A stretch of 64,000 nucleotides of DNA, from the NCBI GenBank assembly GCA_005656395.1, contig SRSI01000050.1, positions 4,650,001-4,714,000 of the forward strand, given 5' to 3'. Below are positions 47,001 through 59,447 of the stretch, in pieces. A model generated the notes under the pieces. It saw only the letters and a program-made list of their open reading frames with translations, was not told the origin of the DNA and did no database searches. Position numbers and translations under genes: made by a program. Position 1 is the first letter of the stretch; each line of letters begins with the position of its first letter. This stretch comes from Strongyloides papillosus (Eukaryota > Nematoda > Chromadorea > Rhabditida > Strongyloididae).

Positions 47001-49865
47001 GGTAGATGGGGGGAGACCAAAAACTTTTTGTGATACTTTTTATAGTCTAATGATGAAATTTAAATGGAAAAGTTTAATCACATTATATATGGTAAGATTG
47101 CTTAAATAAAATTATATTTTAGTATGATAAATGGGAATAATTTAGATGATTTGATAGGGAAATTTATTTTTTTTATATTAGAGATGGTTGTGGATGTGGA
47201 CGGGCATTATAAAGATGTAATGAGGATATTTATCTTTTGACGTTTTTGACTGTTGTCCCTTGAAAATATTATATAAAGAAATCATCGATAGATGTTTTCG
47301 TATATCACAGAAATTTTTGTCTATTTTTTTATTTGATAAAGATATTTATTTTAATGATAATTTGTTATTTTTATACCTTTTGCCATAACAGGTAAACATA
47401 ATTTTTTAGTCATTTTTATAAATATTTTTTTAAAAAATAAACACTCTTGTGTAACTATTTAACATATTTCGTTTTTTATCACAAACAACAACTTATTCCA
47501 ACTTCTCTTTTATTAAAGAACAATTGGAAATAGAAAAGGACTTTTTTAATAACATTACCTTTTTATTTTTTAGTATACGTATAGTATAAATGTTAAAATC
47601 ATTAACCATTCAACTACTAAATATATAGGTATTGGCAAAATGATATGTATATAACTTGAACTTAAGTTAAGATTACCAATTTTTTCAATCTCATTTATCA
47701 TTCTCACTTTTTTTATTCTTTTTTTAATATTTGTAACTTTAATTGACCATTCAAAAAGAATAAAATAAAAAGCTTTTCTATATATACATTTTTTATCCAC
47801 ATCTAATCCACCCTCAATATGAAGAAACTTTTGACATCTCTAATAGAATGGAAGATTAAAAAAATATCATTTAATTGAACATTTTAAATCACCCAAAAAA
47901 TATCTATATCATTTATCAACATATGCATATATATATATATCAACTAAATTCTTTACATATATCTTATCAATGGTGAAGTTATAGATGTGATATCTCTTAA
48001 TATTATTTTGTTTCTAAAGAACAATAAGTTTTAGGGAGAAAAAAAATAAAATTTTTCTTGGTATATGGTCATAGGAGAAAGTTCTCCCAATAGTGATATA
48101 ATTTTTACTTCCTTTTCATTATACTATTTTAATAGTAATTCTTTTATTGTTTGTTTATTTTTTTATTTTAAACTTATTAAGGGATTCAATATCTTTTGTG
48201 GATATAATATATTTATTATTGTTCAAATGTTTGATGTAATGTTTCTTCAAAAACCATTCTTTTATTTTATCAATAGTTATTGTTACAAGGATTAGGGAAC
48301 AAGTTGGGGGAAGAGAGAATCATCCTAGTCTCTTATAATTGTGATGGTGTAATAACTTCCACACTGCAAGAATGGTAGAATAAGATTCAGAAGATATTTG
48401 TAGTTAAAAGCTATATGAAAGTGAGTGAATTGTTGTATATATAAAGTTAACCATTAAAACTATTTATGTATAGAGACATTGGTACACATATATTCAAAAT
48501 CCCAGTCGTTGTTAGTAACACTAGTTGATAACTGACAATGGCCTTTCAAATAAGACTTATTGTAGTATTACTTTATATATATAACTATATATAGACAATA
48601 TCTATCTTGATGACCAATACACCAACTGTTTATGGAATGTGGAGATTTATATCACATTAGTTGGAAACTTCTTCCTAATGACGTACTGAAAAGAGTCATA
48701 TTATAAGAGAATGGAGAGATTGCTATTTAAAAAAGATAAGAAAAGTGGTTATGTTAATGAAAATTGTTTAACTTAATTCTCCTTTAAAATATTAAATTTT
48801 GTTTAATTTTTAACAAATGCCAAAACCTCCTTCAAAAAAGATTGCCCTTTTGACACCCCACCATATATCTAAATATACTTTATTCTTAATTTTTCCCTTT
48901 AAACTCTTTCTTTTAAATCTTTTTTTCCTTTATATTATTTATATATATGTATATTATTAAAACTTTTCCTAACAACAAAAACTTTAAAATTTTGGTAGTA
49001 TATCCTGAGTTAAACTTAAATAATAATATAAAAAGTGATTGCCATAACTTTATATTCATTATGTTTTGACATTATAATATAAAACTAAAAATTTTAATAT
49101 GTCTTTCCCTATTTTTATTTGATTTTAATAATTCATTCATGTATATATGGGAAAAGAAGACATTAACTAAATAATTTTAATGGTTAACATTTAAATATTA
49201 ATTTTTATTTTTCAAAATACATTAATTTTATAGAAGTTTTTACTTTTTATTCAAAATCAAAAAGCATATTTCCATATTTATGTTTATATACAAATATATA
49301 TAGATATTATAATAGTATATATATTGTGTATGACCAACTATAAATGTATACATATTTAAAAGCAGATTCATTGATGGATACTGATTCTCTATTCTAACCC
49401 ACCATATCCTTTTAATCTTTCCTCTCATGGCACATTAACTACCCGAATATGGATAAAAAAAACATTCCCATTGGATGGGGAGGGTAATGTTTTTTTTTGA
49501 CAAAATATAATATCCATATTAGATCATATTTCTTAGTCACTAATTTTTATCTATTTTTTTACCAACTTTATATTTCAAATACTTTTTTTCATAATCATTC
49601 TTTTGATAAACCATTTAATCATAAAATCATTTCAGAGTTTTTTCCTTTCTCTGGTAATTGATCTCACTTAATGCCTATATTAAGGAAACACTACCTTTAC
49701 CTGTATAGATAACTCTAGAGAAAACTTTTTTTTTCTCCATAAAGGATACACAAAAACATCATATAAATAAAAAATATCTATTTCTGGAAGACAATATAAG
49801 ATTATTAGTGATAGTATTACTACTATTCAACTAGTAGATACTGGCATATTCCTCCTCCTTAAGAA
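44051..49865. other. 5.8-kb gene-poor AT-rich region
   Basis: Between the Ly6 gene and the inhibitory SMAD. Scattered frames of 60-80 codons (47570-47800 minus, 48065-48295 plus, 49240-49428 minus) consist mostly of Ile/Phe/Tyr/Asn/Lys and show no splice partners. The region may hold 5' non-coding exons or distal enhancers of the I-SMAD gene, but I can support no specific element. Confidence 0.45.
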
Positions 49866-52161
49866 ATGCCAATAGATTGTACTATATGGTGTCTACTTTC
49901 TGAAAAACGAAGGTATATGGAGAAACTTTGGAGAAAAAGGTTACTCATAACAGCTGATGAGAAGAAGGCTAGAAGAAGGTTTTTAAGGTTGATGCAAGGT
50001 TTTGATGCAGAGGATTTGGATGTTTTAAAAAAGGTTTTTTTTATTATTGAATTTTTTATTGTTTTTTTCAAACAACCATCGAATATTTATAAGTATTTTT
50101 TTTATAATTTTTAGGCAGTAGAATCTGGAGGATTAGATATCAAACAATGTGCACCAGGACCACCAATGGAAACACTAGATATGGAATTGCCAGGATCATC
50201 AAAAATGGTAACAAATGACGGTGAGGATGAGGTTGTATTTGATGCAAAATACGATGATTCAGGTTTAATCCCTCAGATAGATAAACCAATGAGTATGCCT
50301 TATCTTTGTTGTAAGATGTGGCGTTGGAAGGAATTACAAGTTGATGCAGCACTTCATAAATTAGAATTGATGCCTTGGTGTAGATTTGGTAGAGTAACAA
50401 TAAATAATGCCACTGTATCATGTTGTAATCCCTACCATTATGGATTATGGATTAAGCGTAAGTTTAAGATTATACGCATATTTTTTTGTTATTTTAAAAA
50501 AATAATATAAAAAATATGATAATATATTATGATAATCAAGTGTCTTCTTCAGCTGAGTTGTCACATACCTTTGATGAAGATGAAAATACGGGTACGATAC
50601 TTTCAAATAATGATAATACTCATCTTGTACGAGGTAACAATTTGTCAAATGACACCGGATATGGAGGATGTAGTAACTCATCAGAGAAATTCTCTACACC
50701 AAAACATCACTCCCGTCAACATATAGAAAATCTTCCAAGACCAGGTAGTATAATGTCAGCACCAACAATACCGAATATCACGACGTCAATAGAGAAGGCT
50801 GTTCCAGCTGGTGGGGGTTTTATACATAAAAGTATTGAAATGACATCATTTCCATCACCGAATTCACCGAAGATATACCCTAATAGAGTATTAAGTGATG
50901 ATTCTTTTGAAGAATATATAAATAATGCTCCACCACCACCTCCACCAGATTTATCTCCTGTACCATCTATGGGACAATATACAAATCAAAAAATTAATCA
51001 ACATACTTCAGTACATTCACAGGCGTTAAGTAAGTTTTTTATCCAATTTTTTTCTACATATCAACAAAAAAGATGAAATGTATCAATTTCCTTATTTACA
51101 ATAACTACATATTAAATATTATTTTATTAAGAATGTATGTAGTTTTGAGAAAGATATCTCCAAAATGACATTATTTTTTATTATGAAAAAGTATAGTTCA
51201 TAAAAAAAAGATATATGCATGTATCTAAATATATGTCTTTAAAGGACAGATATTTATAAATGGGTATATTCCTTTTCATTTGATAAAGATATATTACAAC
51301 ACTTGTAAAAATATAAAAGAAAATCCCATGATAATAAAGTTCCACTGCTTTTTCTATAAAAATGATGGAAATATATTTGGTATCTAATAAGAAGTATATT
51401 TCTTCTAGAAGAAATATCATTTTTGGAGAGTGATTAGTAAATTTTTATTTCTTGTAATGAAGCAATAAAAGAGAGATATTTTTAATGTTGTTTTTTTTAC
51501 ATTCTTAACATGATATTGAAAAAAGAAAAAATATGATTATAATCTTTTTTAGTTCCGCTATTTTTTTATCTTATTTTGGAAGTGAGAAAGAATTATTAGA
51601 TAGTTGTGAATATAGTTTTTATGGGTGATAAAAAGATACACTATAAATCATTTTATAATTATTATGTATATTTTATATTTTTTTTTAGCTTGGGGTAGAT
51701 TAGCGAGATGGGAGAAAAAAGAACGTGTGGGAGAGGTAATATCTCTTTATGGAGAATTTATTGCAGTGGGTTTATTAGCTGGAACAGTATTTGATTCTCA
51801 AGATATTCAATGTGATTGGGATATTGATAATGAAGTGTCGTTTTCACTTATCAAAAAGTCAGAAACAGATGATTATGAAGATATATGGTTATATAATAGT
51901 GGTAGTAGACCGTTATTTATATCAATATCATCATCAACATCAAATCAGAAAGGTGATACTATTAGAAGATTATGTAATGGTTATTGTATAAGAGTTCATC
52001 GAATAGTATTATGTCCGGAGGAATCGAGGGTTGTGTCAAATGTTGATCCAGCTAATACAATGTCTTTCCTAACAATATCAGTAGGTGTAGGATGGGGAGT
52101 AAATTACCAAAAATTATTTTTAACTGAACTGCCTTGCCGGTATGAAGTTATTTTTTCCTAG
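49866..52161 (+). CDS. tag-68: Inhibitory SMAD (SMAD6/7 type)
   Basis: Exons 49866-50033, 50115-50457, 50553-51029 and 51689-52161; introns of 81, 95 and 659 bp; 486 residues. The MH1-like part keeps CKMWRWKELQVDAAL and CCNPYHYGLW. A disordered linker contains a proline run (NNAPPPPPPDLSP) at the place where SMAD7 carries its Smurf-binding PPxY, but the Tyr is absent. MH2 starts WGRLARWEKKERVGEVISLYG, clearly like the WEEKTRVG of SMAD6/7, then GDTIRRLCNGYCIRVHRI, DIWLYNSGSRPLFIS and SVGVGWGVNYQKLFLTELPCRYEVIF. The protein stops at VIFS with no SSxS tail, the hallmark of I-SMADs. I-SMADs block receptor activation of R-SMADs. An additional upstream exon is possible. Confidence 0.88.
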
Positions 52162-53792
52162 ATATTTAATTGGGAGAAATTGCCAAAAAAGTAATGATAT
52201 CAAAGTTTCTGTGTGTGTTTATTGTATAAAAATGGCAAACAATAAAAAGATAGAAAGAAAATAATAATATACAAAAGTATATCATTTTAGCAAAATAAAA
52301 ATGTACAGATATTTAAGAAAAAATAATAAAACTAATTTAGAGCTGTATTAACTAACTAAAAATTTTTTACTAAAACAAAGATAATAGTTATTAAAACATA
52401 ATTTATTACTAGTTAAACTTCCACTTATTTTACTATAATAAACCATATTTTAAATATTTAAAAATGTGGTTTGTTAAGCATTTTATAATGAATATTTTAA
52501 GAGCAATCTACTGTGGTATATTATAATCATAATTATTGCTTGTTTTTTTATTGATATAAAGAGGTGATCTCGAAGTTTTGTCTTTTTTGTTTTTTATTAT
52601 TAATAAATTTTTTATTTAAAAATAGACTTCTTATATGTAGAAAGTATAAGATTATTTTATAGATATTGTTTTTGCTTTACACATTATATCCTTGGATTTT
52701 TCCACCAATACTTACCTTCTTCACATTGTCAAATGTGCTAATTCTTAAGAACGAACCTGGAAAATTTGTTATGCACACAAAAAAAACTTCACATTTTCTG
52801 TTCTACAGGATAATTTCATGTTCACGATGATTTTCTGTCTTATGAAAAAATATATTCAGATTTTCACCAAATTTGAAAAATTAATTTCAACCGCTGCCCC
52901 AATAAGAAATAAATTCTTCTGTTAAAATTAAATAAAAATAAGCAAAATTTATCATGTATAAATTGTGAGTACAATTGGATTTAAATTTTCTAAATTTTTT
53001 TCTACTAAAGTCATTTTTCTACTCAATTAACAATAGAATTAAATAATTTTAGACACTCACTTTATAAATTACAAAAGATAATAGATGTGAATTTGTAAAA
53101 TTTAAATGTAGTTTTCATTTTTTTAAATAATATGTACCAATCAAAGTAAAAAACAATTGTCTTCGAAAACATTCTTCTTTTTATATGAAAATAACTTTTT
53201 TACAAACAAAAATAATAAAGAACAAATGATATATTTGTAGCAAGCATAAAATTCTAACCAAATGATACCAAAATTAGAACAAATTTTCTACTATTTTTAC
53301 AAATCTTTGTTTGAAAACACCATTTTTAAGATTTTAATATTAATTTAAAAATTAAAAAAAACAAAAGAAACAAATAAGTATAAAACTTAGCAGAAATAAT
53401 TTTTAAAAACATTAAAACTATATTAAAACAAAGAATTTAAACAATGTGATTTTATTGTTAAAATGATTCTTAGTTAAAATATTATTTTTAAATTAAAAGA
53501 ATAATATTGTTTTCTAATAAATTTGCACATTAATATAAAGTTTGCTGTAAAAGCTATATTAGTTTTATTTTATTTTTTTATGGAGTTAGTAAATACTAAA
53601 ACAAAGTCGCAGAAGATGATAATGTGTAATAACATTAAAAACAAATTATGCATAAAAAAAATGAATATTAGAATTCAGTGTTCGAATAATGAACTTTTTT
53701 GATTATTCATTCTTTTAAAAAGAAGCGAGATATACGGCTAGTTTTGTGGGTTGAGATGCCAATATGAGTCTTAACTTATGTCGCATACGTCT
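52162..53792. other. AT-rich intergenic DNA
   Basis: About 1.6 kb, convergent 3' flanks of the I-SMAD and SXP/RAL-2 genes. No gene, tRNA or repeat was recognised. Confidence 0.45.
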
Positions 53793-54254
53793 TCATCGTC
53801 CACCTTTTAGACGAGGTAAAACTTTTTTCCTGATTTCATTTCTAATTGCATCAGTTGTTCCAAATAAAATGGCTTTAATTTGTTTATGTTCTTCTACATA
53901 TGAAATATTTTGATTTTCTCTAACTGCTTCGATTTTATCAAAAACAGCTTTAGCATCAGCAGTCAAGTCGGCTGTAGCCTTAATAATATCAGCTTTTAAT
54001 TCTGCCATAGATTTAGTAACATTAGCTTGGTATTCATCATAAATTGATTTAACTGTAGGATTTTGTTTAGCAGCCCAAGAATCTAGATTTTGTTTAAATT
54101 GAGCTTTGGTTAGATTATATCCACCAAGGGAATGGTATTCTATAACAGCATTTTTGTTAAGCCCTTTAAGGAAAGGTAATGGTTTTGACCTATGGACTCT
54201 TCCAGAAATTAAAACAGCAGAGCCAAGAAGAATAAGTTTGAATGTTAAATTCAT
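53793..54254 (-). CDS. Secreted SXP/RAL-2 (DUF148) family protein
   Basis: Single exon, 153 residues, ATG at 54254. A signal peptide (MNLTFKLILLGSAVLISGRV) is followed by PFLKGLNKNAVIEYHSL and NLTKAQFKQNLDSWAAKQNP, the characteristic DUF148 start, then an Ala/Lys/Asp-rich pair of long helices (ELKADIIKATADLTADAKAVFDKIEAV) and a basic end (RKKVLPRLKGGR). The family is nematode-specific, secreted and often immunodominant in filarial and other parasites (Bm-SXP-1, Ov-17, Anis5). Its biochemical role is not established; binding of small hydrophobic ligands or metals has been proposed. There are no cysteines. Confidence 0.88.
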   Translation of the reverse strand: MNLTFKLILLGSAVLISGRVHRSKPLPFLKGLNKNAVIEYHSLGGYNLTKAQFKQNLDSWAAKQNPTVKSIYDEYQANVTKSMAELKADIIKATADLTADAKAVFDKIEAVRENQNISYVEEHKQIKAILFGTTDAIRNEIRKKVLPRLKGGR

Positions 54255-55932
54255 AATATTTAAAAGAATATATTAATTGAAAATATATTTTTATAATATA
54301 GAATTGATATTATGCTAGAAAATTACCTTTAAATAGGACTCGAAATGTCGCTGATCTATGCGTAAAGTGGCATTTTTATAAATAGGGGCGTGATTACTAA
54401 AGATATTGTTTTTAACATCATAAATATCAAATATAACTTAACATTTTATTGTTTATAGTCGTTGTATTTATCCCTTTTTCTTTTGGTACCTTTTTTTCCC
54501 TTATTAAATATGTTAAAGAATTAAAATTTACAATTGACACCAGGTGTGCTAATACAATTTAAAAAAATTCATTGCGATAAAAAAGAGATATTTTCAAAAC
54601 AATTTTATGCGAAAAGAATTATTAATTTGCGCACTTTTATGAGTCATAAGATCTTTTTTTTTATTTTATTTTCTCATGATAAGATTACCATTTAGCTATA
54701 CGATAAATGGTTTATTAATTTTATAACCTGATGTATATTATGAATATAAAGATGACGACAAATTGTTGTCTGTTCTATCAAATGCCAATAAGTTAGTAAA
54801 TTTTTATCATTGTAAATAAAATAAGAAAAATTAAATTTTATTGTTTGCTCAAGCATTAAACTATATAATTTGGACAAATAAGATCATAGTTCTATTTTTG
54901 CTTTGGATTTTCTTTCATAAAATGATATTTTTTTAATTATTCATAATTCTAAAGAAATGTGTTGTAATGTTTTTTAATGAGAGCAATGGAAAAGTTGATT
55001 TTGATGTTTTTTCAAATAAAATTATTATCAATATATGGTGTATTACTGAAAGATAAAAAAAACTTGTATAAACCAATGAAAATATTACCTTTTGGTAATT
55101 TCATGTAAACATTTACCATTATTAATGGTTTTTGTCATTGAATTTACCTAAAATTGCTCATTAAAATATTATCATTTGACGGTTCATACTATAAATAATC
55201 TTCTTTGCATCTTTCTATTGTTAATTAAACTACTATAAAATTTTTTTATGTACCTCTGCTTGTTACAAATTTCAAACATAAATATTTATTGGTAAAAAAA
55301 GTTTCGTCATTGAAAGATGAGGTCATACTGAATATATATATTTTATATAAAAACTTTTTTTTACTATTTGGTTTGACAGAAAAATAGGAAGTTTGACTTA
55401 TAATCAATGAAATGTGTGGTATTAATTGGGATTTAATGATAAGCTTGTCATCGGTGTAATATTGTGTAGTTTACATATTTAACCCTAAAATATTTATTAT
55501 TTACACTTCCTATTTATTATTTTATAATTTTTTACTAAAAAAATACAATGACCACAAACAATTATTAGTAGAAAAAAGAAAAAAAGTTATCTATTATTTA
55601 GATATTTTACAGACATTATTTATTAGTAATTGGGTTATATTTGGTTTATCAGGCTTATAAAACAAATAAAGTATTAAATTACTGTTGATAAGGAAATAAA
55701 AACTTTATTAAATTTATTTATGAGGTTAAAATTTTTGTACCTGTTGGTAAATTTATTAACTTGATTTCATTGGAAAAATTGTGCATTAGCAATAACAATA
55801 AAACTCTGAACAATAAAAAAAGGTTTATTTACGTGATAAGGTTAACATTTATACAATATTGTAGAAGTATTTATGTAGAATACTCTATATTCATTAATTG
55901 ATCAAGTTAGAGCATTTATAGTCTCATCTTTT
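54255..55932. other. AT-rich intergenic DNA
   Basis: About 1.7 kb. The first 200 bp before 54254 are the presumed promoter of the SXP/RAL-2 gene (TATAATATAG near 54293-54302). Nothing else is supported. Confidence 0.4.
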
Positions 55933-56140
55933 TCAAGAATGATTCATGAAAATATAATCAACAGAATCAATTTCTCTTCTTGTAGATACTTCTATTTTAC
56001 TATTCACCTTATCAAAAAGATTCAAAGTATCTACAGTTCACTCATTTTAAAAGTTTCTTCATGAAGAGGTAAAGTATTATCACCACCTTCATAACGTTTT
56101 CGGTACTTTTCTATTATATCCCCCAAAGATATTGACTTTA
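55933..56140 (-). pseudogene. Frameshifted gene relic
   Basis: Reading the minus strand, one frame gives LKSISLGDIIEKYRKRY then EGGDNTLPLHEETFKMSEL and stops. The next frame continues directly with VDTLNLFDKVNSKIEV then STRREIDSVDYIFMNHS and stops at 55935-55933. The two pieces are charged, helical and unlike the surrounding A/T noise, with no splice signals between them, so a single indel in an old gene is the simplest reading. The family is unknown. A second, more decayed copy of its start lies near 56380-56435. Confidence 0.45.
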
Positions 56141-56743
56141 ATGGCTATTTACAACAGTTTTTGATTATTTATAAAAAGTGATATAAAATAAGGGTTTTTT
56201 AAAATATATATCATTATAATAATTAATTTTAAAAATTTAAAAAAACTTTTTAAAAAATTAAATTTTGAAATTTTTCATTTTTGAAATTTTTAATGCAATT
56301 TATGAATCACCTACTTTCTAATACCCCTTATTCAATCATAAATGATAAGAGTATCCTTGTTTATCTTTCTTTTAGTATTTTTACTAAGATTGAGTATCTC
56401 CTATCATTCACAGACCCAAAGATTTTGACTTTTCCAGAGACTTTATCACTAGTAATTTTTTGTTGAAAAATCGTTTTTTAGTAACAGTTTATCAGCAATA
56501 ATTAATTTATTAACTTATATGCAATAATTTATTTGATAATAGCTCGTTTTAATATGTTTTAATTGAGAGGGATATAAGCACAAAGTACCCTTTATGTCAA
56601 CATTATTTAAAAACAGAAATCATCATTACAATACAAATAAACAATAATTCCTATAGAATATGATAAAAGTAAAGTGTTATAAAATATTTGTCGCACTCCT
56701 TAAATTGTGGATATTCTTGAGAACAGTCGTAAATCTCAGCATA

Positions 56744-57322
56744 TTAACCCATGTTGCAATCTTTTAATAGAGATTTTGTGACTTCATCTTGAACTTTGCC
56801 ACAAATACTCTTGGATTCTCCGAAAATACTATTATTATAACAAGTCTTAACTTCGAATATGTTGTCTTCGTCACATTCAAAGTAAAATGACATACAATTG
56901 TTGGTAGCCATTAAAATTTCTAACATAACATGTAGTTGATTTTAAATAAATTTGCTTAACTCCGCACACATTATCACTAACACAAATTAATTTTGCTTCA
57001 TTAAATACCCTCGCTTTTCTCCATATACTACATTTAAGATTTTGTTGAAGAAATCCTTCTAAAAGTCCATGTGTGCTTAGAATATATTTTATGAATTTCC
57101 CTCGGTAGTTGTATGTTGTATTGTAACAGTCGTTTCTCCGTATGTTTCATGATCACAGATATAACCATCAACACAATCGTTGTATTCAAAATTGAAGAAC
57201 AAATTTTTCAGGATAGATTTTGATTTCAAATTTTCCGTACTGAGTACACCCTAATAGTTGTTGGAAACATACATTAATGATCTCAAAAGTTCTTGATACA
57301 CATTTGTTTGGTACATCATCTG
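56744..57322 (-). pseudogene. Relic of a cysteine-rich secreted-type protein
   Basis: From an acceptor-like TATAATAG at 57323 the minus strand reads ADDVPNKCVSRTFEIINVCF, then QQLLGCTQYGKFEIKIYPEK. Coding continues in a second frame (FFNFEYNDCVDGYICDHETY), then a third (LKCSIWRKARVFNEAKLICV, DNVCGVKQIYLKSTTCYV), then the last (MATNNCMSFYFECDEDNIFE to LLKDCNMG and stop). Three frame breaks occur in 580 bp with no intron signals. The regular cysteine spacing (about 8-25 residues) suggests a disulfide-rich extracellular domain, family unknown. The start of the relic abuts the RAD17-like gene, whose 5' region would overlap its lost first exon. Confidence 0.5.
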
Positions 57323-57513
57323 CTATTATAAATAGTAGACATAAATGATGATATTCACAGTATATAATGATGACATTGGCAATATATAATGATAACATTA
57401 TATAATGATAGCATTCTTTTTTTTATAACAAATGTGTACAAGTCATCTTAAACAGTACATTTCAATAACGTTTTCATTTCAGGTCTTCGAAAGTTTTCCC
57501 ATTTATAGTTAAA

Positions 57514-59342
57514 ATGGATAAAGAAATCAAGGATAACTTTTATGACGAGTCGTACGATGAAGTTGAAGATTATAAAGTCTTACCTGTAGCTAAGGAGAAA
57601 AAGTCATTGTGTGGAGGGGTGGAATGCGACTTTGTTCCATCTAAGAAGGATCAAAAAGAAATAAACGACAACTTCTATGATGAGTCCTACGATGACATTG
57701 ATGATTACAACGTCTCATCTGTAATTAGAGGAGTATCGTCATTGTTTCGATTGGTGGAACGCGACTTTGTTCCATTTACGAAGCATCACAAGAAATTCAA
57801 GGAGATATTAGGAGATGTACGCATAAATCCGACAAGAGTGGAGGAGGTAAGTTTGCACACAACAATAATACATTTTAACAAATGAAGTTTAGGTACTCAA
57901 TATTTTTAACGACTTCATGAAAGATAGAAAAAGTATGGTTCCAAAAGTACTTCTGCTTACAGGACCGCCAGGATGTGGGAAAAGGTTATTGTTGGAGAAA
58001 ATATTCAAACTATTTGAATTCCAGGTAAAACGTTATGATGAAGGTGAAATGCTATCTCTCAACCAACTTCGCTCGGATTCGTTTATAACGTTTTTGAATG
58101 TATGCAATTATTCTCCTATTGAATTATATACCTCTTATGGTGTTAGACAGGTTAACGTTGTTTTTATTGATGACTTGCCAAATTTTATTTTTGAGTAAGT
58201 TTTGAAAAAGTACCGTGTTTAATAATGTGTTGTCTTTGTAGAGATCCCAGTATTTTCTATAATAAGCTTACTGATGTAATAAGGACTAATTGCAAGCCTA
58301 TATACGTATTTTCATTTACAACTTCACCATCTGTTAGAAGTTGTGGGTTCTATCATGTTTTTACTTCTAGTGTCAAGAAGGTACTTCACGTAAAACATGT
58401 CAATATGTCGCCTGTTGCACACACTTTTATGGGTGATATTTTAATTAATTACATTGTGGAGAAAAATATAGTATTGCCATCTTGTGGAGAAGTACAGTCA
58501 CGAGGAAATAACAAAACTTTAGAAAGAATTATAAATCTGGCAGGAGGTGATATTCGCCAAGGCAAAATTATTATTGATTTCTGTGCGACAGAGGACAATG
58601 GTTCTCCTGAGATTAAGAAGAGAAAGTCGGATGTATTCCAGTTTAATAATGTGGAGGAACGTCGACTTAAATTTGATGTATCTTCTCTTACGATTCTTGA
58701 ATTTGGGAGAGCTCTAAAAGTTGATAAGTTTCAAGCACTAGGGAAACTTTTCAATGCAGAGCGTTGTGGTGAGTACATAAACCCTAAAGTGTTACAAGAT
58801 CATAATAAAGTTGAAGGCATGTTACCACCTGAATTGGCAAATTTAAAAAGGCCACTCCCTCTTAAGGAGTCTATTGAAGATTTTGTTACCCTTAGACCAA
58901 TTTCAACATTTAATGTATGTTTTCTTCTATTTAATTTTTCAATAATATTATTTTTTAGTTACTAGAATATCTTTTCGAACATGAAATTTATTTTGCGAAT
59001 GACATTAAATCTTTGACTAAGATTTATCACAATGTCTTGGCTATAGAAACTGCATTGCAGGCAGATAACTTATGGTCCACGAATTTAGATGAATTCTCCT
59101 ATGACATAGCCTGTAGGAGTTTATTATATTATAATTATAAAGGTGAAAAAAGAAAATCTAGTGGCAGTGAATTTTATCCAATAACAAGACCCAAAAGTGG
59201 ATATAAAAGTTTACAAGAGATTAATAATAAAATTAAGCGCATACATAACCTTTCTACTGAAGAGTTAACTGATATTATGCGCTATAAAGACCTCACTGAT
59301 TACCTAGATTGTGAGGGATTTGTAAATAAACTAAAAATATAA
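57514..59342 (+). CDS. hpr-17: RAD17-like checkpoint clamp loader
   Basis: Exons 57514-57846, 57893-58194, 58242-58914 and 58959-59342; introns of 46, 47 and 44 bp; 563 residues. A TTTCAG at 57482 is a likely trans-splice acceptor. RAD17 with RFC2-5 loads the 9-1-1 clamp at DNA damage. Family features: FNDFMKDRKSM then LLLTGPPGCGK (135-141), the Walker B-like VVFIDDLPNF (Asp204/Asp205, compare EDLPN in RAD17) and the sensor region LAGGDIRQGKI. The residue after the Walker A lysine is Arg142 instead of Thr/Ser. The N-terminal 93 residues contain two copies of a 45-residue acidic unit (EI.DNFYDESYD..). The C-terminal exon (LLEYLFEHEIYFANDIKSL...YDIACRSLLYYNY) fits the RAD17 helical collar. It is strongly diverged from C. 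elegans and human forms. Confidence 0.82.
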
Positions 59343-59447
59343 TTTTTTTTGTATGTTATATATATTTAAATATGTTTTAGTTCGACAGTTTTTTTTTATT
59401 GTATTTATTTGTAAATATTTGTATATAATAATACTAATAAAACTAAT

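Noticed and set aside
44051..49865. Hidden exons of the I-SMAD or Ly6 gene in the 5.8-kb gap
   Set aside because: No frame with coding-like composition and matching splice phase could be found; 5' non-coding exons cannot be excluded but cannot be supported.
56281..56466. 61-codon plus-strand frame
   Set aside because: The opposite strand shows similarity to the neighbouring relic, so the plus-strand frame is a by-product of decayed sequence.
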